Below are positions 35,075-42,490 of a stretch of DNA of 42,490 bases, one piece after another; the first letter of the stretch is position 1; each line of letters starts with the position of its first letter. The stretch is from Megamonas hypermegale (GTDB lineage Bacteria > Bacillota > Negativicutes > Selenomonadales > Selenomonadaceae): positions 1-42,490 of the forward strand of contig DCFC01000004.1 in assembly GCA_002314325.1 (NCBI GenBank). The letters are read 5' to 3'. The notes beneath the pieces are model-generated. The model was not told the origin of the DNA. It saw nothing but the letters and a program-made list of their open reading frames with translations, and did not search any database. The translations under genes were made by a program, and so were the position numbers.

Positions 35075-36400
35075 TTGGTTAAAATTATCAGTTTTTGGCT
35101 TGAACTTGCCGTTATCGTTATCTGTCTGGCAATCGGCGGCCGTTTCAGCGGTATCGGGCTCGGCGTTGCCGGCGGCTTCGGGCTGGCTGTCCTGACACTG
35201 GGATTTGGTCTGCCTGTCGGCGAAATGCCGATAAGCGTCGTATTCATCATTATGTCTGTAATCACCTGCGTATCTCTGCTTCAGGGCGCAGGCGGCCTTG
35301 ATTACATGATTTCCATGGCGGAAAAGATTTTGCGCAAGAAACCGAGTGCGATTACTTTTCTCGGTCCGCTGGTATCATATATTTTTACTGTTATCTGCGG
35401 TACTTCCTATGTGGCATTTTCCGTTTATCCCGTTATCGCCGAAATCGCCATCAGCGCGAAAGTGCGTCCGGAACGCGCCATGTCCATGTCGGTAATCGCT
35501 TCCAACATGGCTGTCTGCGCCAGTCCGACGAGCGCCATAGCCGCTGCCATGATTGCCATCACAGCGCCAATCGGCGTTACACCGCTGTCGCTTCTGGCAG
35601 TAACGGTACCGGCATGTTTCCTCGGCGTTTTAATCGGCTGTCTGTTCGTCTATAAACGCGGCGCGGAACTTGCCGACGACCCGGAATTCAAACGCCGCGT
35701 AGCTACAGGTCAATTTAAAGATGATTATGTACTCGAAAGAAATTCCGCCACGGCTACAGCATCGGCAAAAATTTCCGTAGCTATATTTCTGGCGGCAATC
35801 GTCATCATTGTGAGCATGACTTCCCATCCTGAACTGCTGCCGCATATCGGACCGGGCGGCAAGGCGATTTCCGTTCCGACGCTGCTACAGATTATGATGC
35901 TGGCAACAGGCGCGATAATCATGGTAGCCTGCCGCGTGCCGCGCGACAAACTGGACAGCGGCTCGGTATTCAAATCCGGTCTTGTCGGTGCAGTCGGCAT
36001 TTTAGGGATTTCATGGATGACGGATACATTCTTCGGAACGCATCTTGATTTCATCACGGATGTATTTGCACAGACTTTAATTCAGTATCCAATGCTGTTC
36101 GGCGCAATGCTGTTCGTAACCTCCATGGTTTTATACAGCCCGGCGGCGACGGCCGTTGCCTTAATGCCTATCGGCGTATCGCTCGGTCTGCCGGCTGAAG
36201 TATTAATCGGTTTAATTCCGGCTACCTGCGCCGTATTCATCATACCGGGCGGCGCTCAAATCAGCTGCGTTGCCTTCGACCGTACCGGTACAACGAAAAT
36301 CGGCCGTTTCGGTTTTAACCACAGCTATTTAATTCCAGGCATGGTTTCGCTGATAGCTTCCACTATTTTGTCCTTAATTTTAGCTTATATAATTTTTTAA
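35075..36400 (+). CDS. Anaerobic C4-dicarboxylate transporter, Dcu family
   Basis: A roughly 440-residue membrane protein with 10-12 spans, resembling DcuA/DcuB. It has GGRFSGIGLGVAGGFGLAVL at the N-terminus, GAGGLDYMISMAEKILRKKPSAITFLGPLVSYI in outline, ASPTSAIAAAM and DDPEFKRRVATGQ. Dcu proteins exchange fumarate, malate or aspartate for succinate in fumarate respiration, fitting a gut anaerobe. The start is unclear: AAAGGGG (35068-35074) touches TTG 35075, leaving no spacing, and 9 bases from it there is only ATT (35084). Homologues begin near this ATT. It is monocistronic. Confidence 0.88.
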   Translation: MVKIISFWLELAVIVICLAIGGRFSGIGLGVAGGFGLAVLTLGFGLPVGEMPISVVFIIMSVITCVSLLQGAGGLDYMISMAEKILRKKPSAITFLGPLVSYIFTVICGTSYVAFSVYPVIAEIAISAKVRPERAMSMSVIASNMAVCASPTSAIAAAMIAITAPIGVTPLSLLAVTVPACFLGVLIGCLFVYKRGAELADDPEFKRRVATGQFKDDYVLERNSATATASAKISVAIFLAAIVIIVSMTSHPELLPHIGPGGKAISVPTLLQIMMLATGAIIMVACRVPRDKLDSGSVFKSGLVGAVGILGISWMTDTFFGTHLDFITDVFAQTLIQYPMLFGAMLFVTSMVLYSPAATAVALMPIGVSLGLPAEVLIGLIPATCAVFIIPGGAQISCVAFDRTGTTKIGRFGFNHSYLIPGMVSLIASTILSLILAYIIF

Positions 36401-36408
36401 ACGAATAA

Positions 36409-36536
36409 CTTATTGTGCTAGTTGATTACCTAAAGCAGTATAGTAATTTATATTCGTTCGATGTTGTTACTTAACCTCACTAAATATAAACTACTATACT
36501 GCTCATGGTGGCTCGATGTTTTACTAGCACAATGGG
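36409..36536. repeat. Palindromic intergenic element, copy 4 (inverted flanks)
   Basis: The terminal repeats ATTGTGCTAGT and ACTAGCACAAT are perfect. The flanks run opposite to copies 1-3, but the loop (36455-36482) reads in the same direction as in copy 1, so relative to its flanks the loop is inverted. The 21-bp arms (36434-36454 and 36483-36503) have one mismatch. Both carry a change absent from other copies (TATAGTA / TACTATA), which keeps them paired. It lies between the Dcu and MFS genes. Confidence 0.9.
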
Positions 36537-36553
36537 TACGAATATTTCTCGAT

Positions 36554-36600
36554 AACTTCAGCTGTTGAACGAAATCCAATGGCTGAAGTTATTTTTTATT
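36554..36600 (+). terminator. Terminator after the Dcu gene
   Basis: AACTTCAGC (36554-36562) and GCTGAAGTT (36582-36590) form a 9-bp stem with a long loop, followed by ATTTTTTATT. Confidence 0.7.
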
Positions 36601-36656
36601 GACTTGGAGCAAGCTTCAGGATGTATATTATAAGCAAAAAAGAAAGGAGCTCTCTT

Positions 36657-37811
36657 ATGCAAATCTGGGGTTTTATCAGTTCGACAATAAGTCTGATAAT
36701 TATTTTCGCCGCATCCGCCGCACCCATACCGTTATACGCTCATTATGCGGATGCCATGAACCTGACAAAGGGTCAATTATCACTTACGGCTGTGATGTAT
36801 TTCGTCGGTACTGTTATCGCGCTCGTTTTTCTCGCACGCATTTCCAATTACTGCGGCAGAAAAATTTCAATTTATATCGTTCTTCTATTGGGAATTATCG
36901 GCTGTTTATCATTCATATTCGTCAACAGTATCGAATTTTTGCTACTAGGCAGATTTATGCAGGGACTTGCCTGCGGCCTCGCTTCCAGCAGCATAATAGC
37001 CTTTATTATCGACAATGAACCGCCGCATTTAAAAGGTCTCGCCACTTCCATCGGCAGTGCCGGTCCGAATTTTGGTCTGGCTGTAGGTGCTGTTATCTGC
37101 GGCATAATAACGCAGAGATTTCCCGATGTTCTGAATTCTATTTTTATCATACTGATTTCACTGCTGCTAATCTGTTTTATCTTAATTATTCTCAGTAAAG
37201 AAACAATGCCGCCGCAAAAAGGTATTTTTAAATCATTCATTCCGCAGATTAAAGCACCAAACAATATACGAAAACTGCTTCTACCTGCCGGAGCAACGTT
37301 TGCCGCCAGCTGGTCAGTCGGCGGATTTTATCAGGCTTACAGTGCCACGATAGCCATACAGATTTTTCATCTGAATGATACCTTTATGGCTTCTCTGGCT
37401 TTTGTATCGTTTATCGCTCCCATTGCGCTCGGAGCGGCAATTACGCAAAATCTAAACCCGTTCAAAGCGCAGCGTTACGGAACATTGGGATTTGTACTGT
37501 CGCTGATACTGCTGTATCTCTGCCTGTTCAGTGAAAATATTGTCTATTTCTTTCTGATAAGTATCCTGGCCGGTATTTTTCAGGGAATTTTATTCACCGG
37601 CAGTATGAAAACCATTATGGAGCGCACTACCATTCAGGACCGTGCTGGTGTTTTATCATTGATTTATATTATTTCCTACAGCGGCGCAGCTATTCCGAAT
37701 TTCGTCGTCAGCCAGATTGCTTATCTATTTGATTTAACGCAGTTGACATTGGGCTATGTATTGTTATCCATAGTTTGTTTCATCATATTATTAATCAGCA
37801 CGAAAAAATGA
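36657..37811 (+). CDS. MFS transporter of unknown substrate
   Basis: A 384-residue major facilitator protein with about 12 hydrophobic helices. The MFS loop 2-3 motif appears as RISNYCGRKISIY, and helix 4-5 has GRFMQGLACGLASSS. The substrate cannot be told; the general look (short loops, roughly 385 residues) suits drug or small-metabolite exporters. ATG 36657 lies 7 bases after AAAGGAG; an in-frame ATG at 36621 is upstream of it. It is monocistronic between two terminators. Confidence 0.85.
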   Translation: MQIWGFISSTISLIIIFAASAAPIPLYAHYADAMNLTKGQLSLTAVMYFVGTVIALVFLARISNYCGRKISIYIVLLLGIIGCLSFIFVNSIEFLLLGRFMQGLACGLASSSIIAFIIDNEPPHLKGLATSIGSAGPNFGLAVGAVICGIITQRFPDVLNSIFIILISLLLICFILIILSKETMPPQKGIFKSFIPQIKAPNNIRKLLLPAGATFAASWSVGGFYQAYSATIAIQIFHLNDTFMASLAFVSFIAPIALGAAITQNLNPFKAQRYGTLGFVLSLILLYLCLFSENIVYFFLISILAGIFQGILFTGSMKTIMERTTIQDRAGVLSLIYIISYSGAAIPNFVVSQIAYLFDLTQLTLGYVLLSIVCFIILLISTKK

Positions 37812-37856
37812 AAAACGGCGTGTCGCAGAGATTTTTCCCTGCGGTGCGCCTTTTTT
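37811..37856 (+). terminator. Terminator after the MFS gene
   Basis: GGCG-CGCAG and CTGCG-CGCC pair across small internal loops, starting with AAAA and ending in TTTTTTAT. Confidence 0.85.
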
Positions 37857-37898
37857 ATCCGGTACAAAAATTTTTCCAATAAAAATTTTCAAAAAATA

Positions 37899-37927
37899 TT
37901 GACTCGAAGTAATTTACGTGTTATTAT
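37899..37927 (+). promoter_or_regulatory. Promoter of the LacI-controlled sugar operon
   Basis: TTGACT (37899-37904) and TATTAT (37922-37927) are separated by 17 bp. Transcription would start near 37934, right before the first operator, leaving a leader of about 155 nt. Confidence 0.8.
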
Positions 37928-37942
37928 ATCAATGATGATTTT

Positions 37943-37958
37943 AGTAAAACGTTTTATT
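37943..37958. promoter_or_regulatory. LacI-type operator O1
   Basis: AGTAAAACGTTTTATT is a near-palindrome centred on CG, the usual form for LacI/GalR regulators. It overlaps the predicted transcription start. The same core lies 62 bp downstream (O2). The LacI gene at the end of the operon is the likely regulator. Confidence 0.8.
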
Positions 37959-37997
37959 AAATTTAAAGAGGGAATTCAATAGGATTTATTTTTTTTG

Positions 37998-38027
37998 CGC
38001 ATTAAGTAAAACGTTTTACTTAATGCG
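37998..38027. promoter_or_regulatory. LacI-type operator O2 in a perfect 30-bp palindrome
   Basis: The core AAGTAAAACGTTTTACTT (38004-38021) is a perfect operator. The palindrome continues perfectly out to CGCATT and AATGCG at the ends. As RNA it would also form a 13-15 bp hairpin in the leader. Two operators 62 bp apart allow repression looping. Confidence 0.8.
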
Positions 38028-38089
38028 TGGAAAGAACGGAAAACAAAATTTCTGTAGATAGGTTTTAAAAGGAAAGTGAGAGAAAAATT

Positions 38090-39385
38090 ATGGCTAAATT
38101 AATTCAGTATGATGACGGTTACTTAAATAGAACACCGATATTCCAGTTCATATTGCTGTCCTGTCTGTTTGCACTTTGGGGCGGCGCAGCAAGTCTTAAC
38201 GATATTCTGATTACCCAGTTCAAATCGGTATTTTCATTGAGCGACTTTGCCAGCGCGCTGGTGCAAAGCGCCTTTTACGGCGGTTATTTCCTGATTTCCA
38301 TTCCGGCTTCCATAGTAATCCGCAAGACTACGTACAAGCTGGCAATCATGATTGGTCTTATTTTCTACATCGGCGGCTGCAGCCTGTTCTTCCCGGCTTC
38401 GATGATGGCGACTTATACGATGTTTCTCGTGGCGATTTTCGCTATCGCTATCGGTCTGGGCTTTTTGGAAACGGCTTCCAACACGTACAGCACGATGCTA
38501 GGACCGCGTGAATATTCCACACTCCGCTTAAACATCAGCCAGACGTTCCAGCCAATCGGCTCCGCTTCCGGTATTCTGCTCGGCAAATATCTCGTATTCC
38601 AAGAAGGCGACAGCCTCGCTTCCCAAATGGCGCAGCTCACACCGGAACAGGTTCATGTATTCAGACTGCAAATGCTTCAGCATACGCTCGAACCGTACAA
38701 AATCATAATCTGCATTCTCGTTGCCGTATTCATTCTGTTTTTAATCACGAAATATCCAAAATGTAAAGTTAAACCGGTTGCCGAAGATACAACAGCAAAA
38801 GTTTCTCTCGGCGAAACGCTGAAATATCTCGCCGGAAACGGTCTGTTCAAAAGAGGTATTTTGGCACAGTTCCTGTATGTAGGTATGCAGGTCGCTGTAT
38901 GGTCGTTCACAATCCGTCTGGCGCTCGTACTGATGCCACATATCAATGAACGCGCCGCAGCCGACTTCATGGTAATCAGCTTCGCCTGCTTCTTCGTTGG
39001 CAAATTCGTTGCCAACTTCCTCATGACGAAATTCTCCGTCAACAAAGTTCTGCTTGCTTATTCCGTAATCGGCTGTCTTTTAATCATGTACGTTGCCTTT
39101 ATGCCGAGCCTCACGGCTATTTACGCGGCAGTGGCAATCAGCATTCTGATGGGTCCTTGCTGGGCAACTATCTATGCGGAAACTTTAAAATCCGTAGAAA
39201 AGAAATACACAGAAACGGCCGGTGCCATCATCGTCATGTCCATCATCGGCGGCGCCGTTATGCCGGCAGTACAGGGATTTGTTTCCGATATGACAGGCTC
39301 CATGCAGTTCTCATTTATCGTCAACTTCTTCTGCTTCGCTTATATCGGTTATTATTTCTATCACAAAATCAAAATCGAACGGTAA
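38090..39385 (+). CDS. FucP-family sugar:H+ symporter (probable deoxyribose permease)
   Basis: A 431-residue MFS protein of the FGP (fucose-glucose-galactose permease) group, with about 12 spans. FLLSCLFALWGGAASLNDILITQFK resembles FucP in outline; FYGGYFLISIPAS, GLGFLETASNTY and NISQTFQPIGSASGILLGKYLVF are strongly FucP-like. It is first in an operon with an epimerase-like protein and a ribokinase-like kinase. That set matches the Salmonella/E. coli deoxyribose genes (deoP, deoX, deoK) better than fucose genes, since no fucose isomerase, kinase or aldolase is present. ATG 38090 follows AAAGGAAAGTGAGAGAAAAATT. Confidence 0.87.
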   Translation: MAKLIQYDDGYLNRTPIFQFILLSCLFALWGGAASLNDILITQFKSVFSLSDFASALVQSAFYGGYFLISIPASIVIRKTTYKLAIMIGLIFYIGGCSLFFPASMMATYTMFLVAIFAIAIGLGFLETASNTYSTMLGPREYSTLRLNISQTFQPIGSASGILLGKYLVFQEGDSLASQMAQLTPEQVHVFRLQMLQHTLEPYKIIICILVAVFILFLITKYPKCKVKPVAEDTTAKVSLGETLKYLAGNGLFKRGILAQFLYVGMQVAVWSFTIRLALVLMPHINERAAADFMVISFACFFVGKFVANFLMTKFSVNKVLLAYSVIGCLLIMYVAFMPSLTAIYAAVAISILMGPCWATIYAETLKSVEKKYTETAGAIIVMSIIGGAVMPAVQGFVSDMTGSMQFSFIVNFFCFAYIGYYFYHKIKIER

Positions 39386-39411
39386 TTTTCAGATTTAGAG
39401 GAGTTTAAAAC

Positions 39412-40434
39412 ATGAAAACTAAAATAAATTTACAACGGGAATATTTTTCTGAGCTGCCGACAGAAATTCTGTCCAGCAGCGAGTTTTCCGTAAAATTATT
39501 CCGCTATCCAGCCGGTGTGGAAGCGGTGGAAATTAAAAATTCCCGCGGCAAAATAATCGTACTGCCGTACATGGGACAGATTATCTGGCGCGCGGAATTT
39601 GACGACATTGATTTAACTATGAAAAACATGTTTTCCCAGCCGCGCAAGACGCACAATATGCTCGATACTTACGGCTGCTTTGCATTCCATTCGGGACTGC
39701 TCGCCAGCGGCTGCCCGTCGCCGGAGGATACGCACCCGATGCACGGTGAATTCTGCTGTGCCGATATGGACAGAGCCTGGCTGGAAATTGAGCCTGGCAG
39801 CATAACGCTCTGCGGCAAATATGAATACTGTCAGGGCTTCGGCTACCGCTATACGGCACGTCCGAGCGTTCAGCTGAAAGCCGGTGCGGGAAACATCACT
39901 ATCGGAATGAATGTAAAAAATACGACGAGCATACCGATGCCGCTGCAATACATCTGCCATATCAATTATGCTTATGTCGACGAAGGCGAATTTGCGGCAA
40001 ATATTCCGGACAGCGCCTTCAAACTGCGCGAAACCATTCCGAGCCATATCAAACCGACAGCGGACTGGTTTGCCTACACGGATGAAATCAAGAAAATGCA
40101 GTCGCAGGGCAAAACGCTGACGAAACTGGGCAATCCTGCACTGTACAATACGGAAATCGTCTTTTTAGCCGATGATATTGATGAATATACGGATAGCATA
40201 GAAGCGCAAATCACCTCGCCGCAGGGCTATACTTTCAAAACACAGTTTTCTACCCAGCAGTTCAAACACGCTATCCGCTGGATTATGTACAACGGCGACC
40301 AGCAGGTTTCCTCGTTCATCATTCCGGCGACGAGCCGACCGGAAGGTTTCCTGGCGGCGCAAAAAGCAGGTCATTTAATTATGCTCGAGCCGAACGAAAC
40401 GAGAGAATTTTCCGTTACAACGGGTTTAAAATAG
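39412..40434 (+). CDS. DUF4432 aldose-1-epimerase-like protein
   Basis: A 340-residue protein of the galactose-mutarotase-like superfamily, DUF4432 type. Visible family traits are VLPYMGQIIWRAEFD, GCPSPEDTHPMHGEF with a conserved His, QYICHINYAYVDEGEF and FIIPATSRPEGF. It probably interconverts anomers of the imported sugar. The enteric deoxyribose operon has a protein of similar size (DeoX, about 337 residues) beside the permease and kinase. It begins 26 bp after the permease gene (GAGGAG). Confidence 0.78.
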   Translation: MKTKINLQREYFSELPTEILSSSEFSVKLFRYPAGVEAVEIKNSRGKIIVLPYMGQIIWRAEFDDIDLTMKNMFSQPRKTHNMLDTYGCFAFHSGLLASGCPSPEDTHPMHGEFCCADMDRAWLEIEPGSITLCGKYEYCQGFGYRYTARPSVQLKAGAGNITIGMNVKNTTSIPMPLQYICHINYAYVDEGEFAANIPDSAFKLRETIPSHIKPTADWFAYTDEIKKMQSQGKTLTKLGNPALYNTEIVFLADDIDEYTDSIEAQITSPQGYTFKTQFSTQQFKHAIRWIMYNGDQQVSSFIIPATSRPEGFLAAQKAGHLIMLEPNETREFSVTTGLK

Positions 40435-40461
40435 TATAATAGAAGCAAAGGAGGTTTTTCG

Positions 40462-41334
40462 ATGAAGATTTTAAATTTCGGTTCTTTGAATATCGATAAA
40501 GTTTACACTGTAGAAAATATCGTTAAAGACGGCGAAACAATCGACTCGCTGAGCTTTGCGGAAAATGTAGGCGGCAAAGGCTTAAACCAGTCGATTGCCA
40601 TCGCCAAAGCAGGCGGCAAAGTGTATCATGCAGGCTGTATCGGCAAGGACGGAGCCATTCTGCTCGACACCTTAAAGGAAAACGGCGTTGATATTTCGCT
40701 GATAAAACTGGTCGATATCAGCAGCGGCCAGGCCATAATCCAGGTGGACAAAAACGGACAGAACTGCATTATTTTATATCACGGTGCCAATTACGCTGTA
40801 ACGAAAGAATATATTGACGAGGTTTTAAGTCATTTTTCTGCCGGCGATATTTTGATACTGCAAAATGAAATTTCCCATATCGACTATATTATCAGCCGCG
40901 CCAAAGAAAAAGGCATGAAGATATTTTTAAATCCGTCGCCGATAAATGAAGCGCTGCAAAAATACGATATCGCTTCGCTCAACGGCATTTTCGTAAACGA
41001 ACACGAAGGAGCATATCTGAGCGGCAAGGACAATGTTGAGGAAATTTTACAGGAATTATCAACTAAATATCCTGATTTGGAAATCATCCTGACATTCGGC
41101 TCCAAAGGCGCATATTATCATTACAAGGATACGCAGTTCTTCGTTCCGGCGCATAAAGTAAAAGCCGTCGATACGACAGCGGCAGGCGATACTTTCACCG
41201 GTTACTTCGTAGCTCTCCAGCAGCAGGGAAAATCGGCGGAAGAATGTATGCAGGCGGCAACGAAGGCAGCTGCCATAACCGTTACACGCAAAGGCGCAGC
41301 CGCTTCCATCCCGCAGGCTGCGGAAGTGTATTGA
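40462..41334 (+). CDS. Ribokinase-like PfkB sugar kinase (probable deoxyribokinase)
   Basis: A 290-residue PfkB-family kinase. It has the ribokinase-like N-terminal GSLNIDKVYTVENIVKDGE, the sugar-binding GGKGLNQSIAIAKAGGKV, and the anion-hole/catalytic motif DTTAAGDTFTGYF, where the usual GAGD is AAGD. It should phosphorylate the sugar brought in by the FucP-like carrier. Deoxyribose to deoxyribose-5-phosphate would feed the DeoC encoded at 30620; ribose is the main alternative. ATG 40462 follows AAAGGAGG. Specificity is inferred from context. Confidence 0.83.
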   Translation: MKILNFGSLNIDKVYTVENIVKDGETIDSLSFAENVGGKGLNQSIAIAKAGGKVYHAGCIGKDGAILLDTLKENGVDISLIKLVDISSGQAIIQVDKNGQNCIILYHGANYAVTKEYIDEVLSHFSAGDILILQNEISHIDYIISRAKEKGMKIFLNPSPINEALQKYDIASLNGIFVNEHEGAYLSGKDNVEEILQELSTKYPDLEIILTFGSKGAYYHYKDTQFFVPAHKVKAVDTTAAGDTFTGYFVALQQQGKSAEECMQAATKAAAITVTRKGAAASIPQAAEVY

Positions 41335-41395
41335 TTGAGCACGGTAAGTTTTATATAATAATATTATCATTAAACGTATAAGGTCGGATGGTAAA

Positions 41396-42415
41396 ATGAA
41401 ATCACGTGTTACAATTAAAGATATAGCAAAGAAAACAGGCTTTTCCATAACCACCATATCGCTCGCGCTCAACAACAAAGCCTCGCATATTCCCCTTGAA
41501 ACGCGGCAGATTATCGACAGAGCGGCGAAGGAGATGGGCTACCGCCCCAATAAAATGGCGGTAGGACTGGTAAAGAAAACGAGCAATATCGTCGGTTTCG
41601 TTTTACCCGACATACGAAATCAGTTTTTCTCCTACACAGCTAAAGTATTGGAAGATGAGTGCCATAAATTCGGCTGGAATTTGCTCATCTGCAATACAAA
41701 CAACAATTACGAACAGGAAATGCGCCATTTGAAAATGCTCTGCGACTACATGGTGGACGGAATTTTCCTAAGCATAGCGGCGCGCAGTACGGAAAAAGAA
41801 GAAAAAAAGACGCTCCAGTTCCTCGAGGACAACAACATTCCATACTGCCTGATTGACCGCGACATGTTCAATGTCGGCAAATATAAAGTCAGCGTAAATC
41901 ATTTTGAAGGGGCATATATGGCGACGCAGCATTTAATCCAGCTCGGACACAAACGGATTGGCTGCATCACCGGCCCTTTAATGCTCGATGACGCCTGGCA
42001 GCGCCTGGACGGCTACCGGCAGGCAATGGAGGATTACCACATGCCGCTTTGCGACGAACTGATTTATTTCGGCGATTATTCCTTTGACAAAGGCAAAGCG
42101 GGCGGCTTGTATCTGGCACACAAAAAAGTAACGGCGATTTTCGCTTCCAATGACTTTTCAGCCATGGGCGCTCTTTCCGGCATAAAGGAAGCAGGGCTGT
42201 CCGTGCCGGAAGACATATCCCTCGCCGGATACGACGATATCGAATTCGTCTCCTTTTTAGAAGTACCGCTCACAACCGTTCGCCAGCCGGTCGAAGAAAT
42301 CGGCAAACGCGCCGCGCAGATTATTCATGAAATAGTGCAAAGCGACGATTGCAGTCCCAAAGTGGAAATACTGAAACCGGAACTGATTATACGCCAAAGC
42401 ACACGCAAAATCTAA
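41396..42415 (+). CDS. LacI-family transcriptional repressor of the sugar operon
   Basis: A 339-residue LacI/GalR regulator. The DNA-binding domain (about residues 1-55) has the helix-turn-helix TIKDIAKKTGFSITTISLAL and the hinge helix region GYRPNKMAVGLVKK. The sugar-binding domain includes IVGFVLPDIRNQFF and VPEDISLAGYDDIEF. It is the last gene after the kinase and likely binds the two AAAACGTTTT operators upstream of the permease, controlling its own operon. The Shine-Dalgarno (AAGGTCGG) is weak. The sequence after it (42427 on) is a 60-bp repeat. Confidence 0.92.
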   Translation: MKSRVTIKDIAKKTGFSITTISLALNNKASHIPLETRQIIDRAAKEMGYRPNKMAVGLVKKTSNIVGFVLPDIRNQFFSYTAKVLEDECHKFGWNLLICNTNNNYEQEMRHLKMLCDYMVDGIFLSIAARSTEKEEKKTLQFLEDNNIPYCLIDRDMFNVGKYKVSVNHFEGAYMATQHLIQLGHKRIGCITGPLMLDDAWQRLDGYRQAMEDYHMPLCDELIYFGDYSFDKGKAGGLYLAHKKVTAIFASNDFSAMGALSGIKEAGLSVPEDISLAGYDDIEFVSFLEVPLTTVRQPVEEIGKRAAQIIHEIVQSDDCSPKVEILKPELIIRQSTRKI

Positions 42416-42426
42416 AAGAAATTGAT

Positions 42427-42488
42427 TGTTCATTTTTCTTTGATGCAAAGAAAAACGAACCAAAAAGAAACCTTTTTAACGTTTCGCT
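42427..42488. repeat. Interspersed 60-bp repeat, copy B
   Basis: This is nearly identical to 26025-26084, with one inserted C in AAACCTTTTT. It starts 11 bp after the LacI stop codon and continues to the window edge. In both places it lies just downstream of a gene on the same strand. The internal dyad TTTTTCTTTG/CAAAGAAAAA may aid transcription termination. Confidence 0.8.
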
Positions 42489-42490
42489 AT

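Noticed and set aside
38090..41334. L-fucose utilisation operon, from the FucP-like permease
   Set aside because: No fucose isomerase, fuculokinase or fuculose-phosphate aldolase is present. A ribokinase-like kinase and DUF4432 protein fit a deoxyribose-type operon better.
1..42490. CRISPR array, prophage or tRNA-linked integrative element
   Set aside because: No regularly spaced direct repeats, phage structural genes, integrase or tRNA were seen; the only intact mobile element is the IS200/IS605 copy, with the palindromic repeats alongside.

Overview
The window looks like chromosome of a low-to-mid GC diderm Firmicute of the Negativicutes (Selenomonadales), most likely a gut genus such as Megamonas. 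This is inferred from gene content: radC-mreBCD-mrdA-minCDE in one block, a sigH-type sigma factor, QueH, a Dcu-type C4-dicarboxylate carrier, a B. subtilis-like deo system, and AT-rich intergenic DNA between moderately GC-rich genes. No tRNA, rRNA or CRISPR array was seen.

Region 1 (1-9450) is a catabolic island. It holds a PHP-domain metallohydrolase, a MerR-family regulator, a four-gene ABC importer, an agmatinase-family guanidino hydrolase and D-serine ammonia-lyase (dsdA), followed by a LysR regulator. Two near-identical promoters, before the PHP gene and before the binding-protein gene, have 19-bp spacers that contain a dyad. This is the MerR signature, and it ties all six structural genes into one regulon. 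The combination of phosphoester-type hydrolase, guanidino hydrolase and D-serine lyase would suit a compound carrying both a guanidino group and D-serine, for example lombricine. That substrate is a hypothesis.

Region 2 (9547-21300) is housekeeping: sigH on the minus strand, then maf-radC-mreBCD-mrdA-minCDE (cell shape, wall synthesis and division-site placement), a flippase-like membrane protein, ruvB, queH and a small TIGR04076-like protein.

Region 3 (21300-26334) is mobile DNA: a decayed tnpB remnant interrupted by a complete IS200/IS605-type element (tnpA, tnpB, end hairpins, probable omega-RNA), then a GH36 alpha-galactosidase.

Region 4 (26335-35020) carries sstT (serine/threonine uptake), rplM-rpsI, and a deoxyribonucleoside catabolism locus: deoR, cdd, deoC, nupC, deoB and pdp.

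Region 5 (35075-42490) has a Dcu-type transporter, an MFS transporter, and a LacI-controlled cluster (FucP-family permease, DUF4432 epimerase-like protein, ribokinase-like kinase, LacI). That cluster resembles free-deoxyribose utilisation and would feed deoxyribose-5-phosphate to DeoC. It has a strong promoter and two AAAACGTTTT operators, one within a perfect 30-bp palindrome.

A family of about 130-bp palindromic intergenic elements (four full copies plus end-only derivatives) runs through the window. The roughly 30-bp loop between the 20-22 bp arms occurs in both orientations relative to the element flanks, in two copies each way. Together with the MerR regulon, this is the most unusual structure here.
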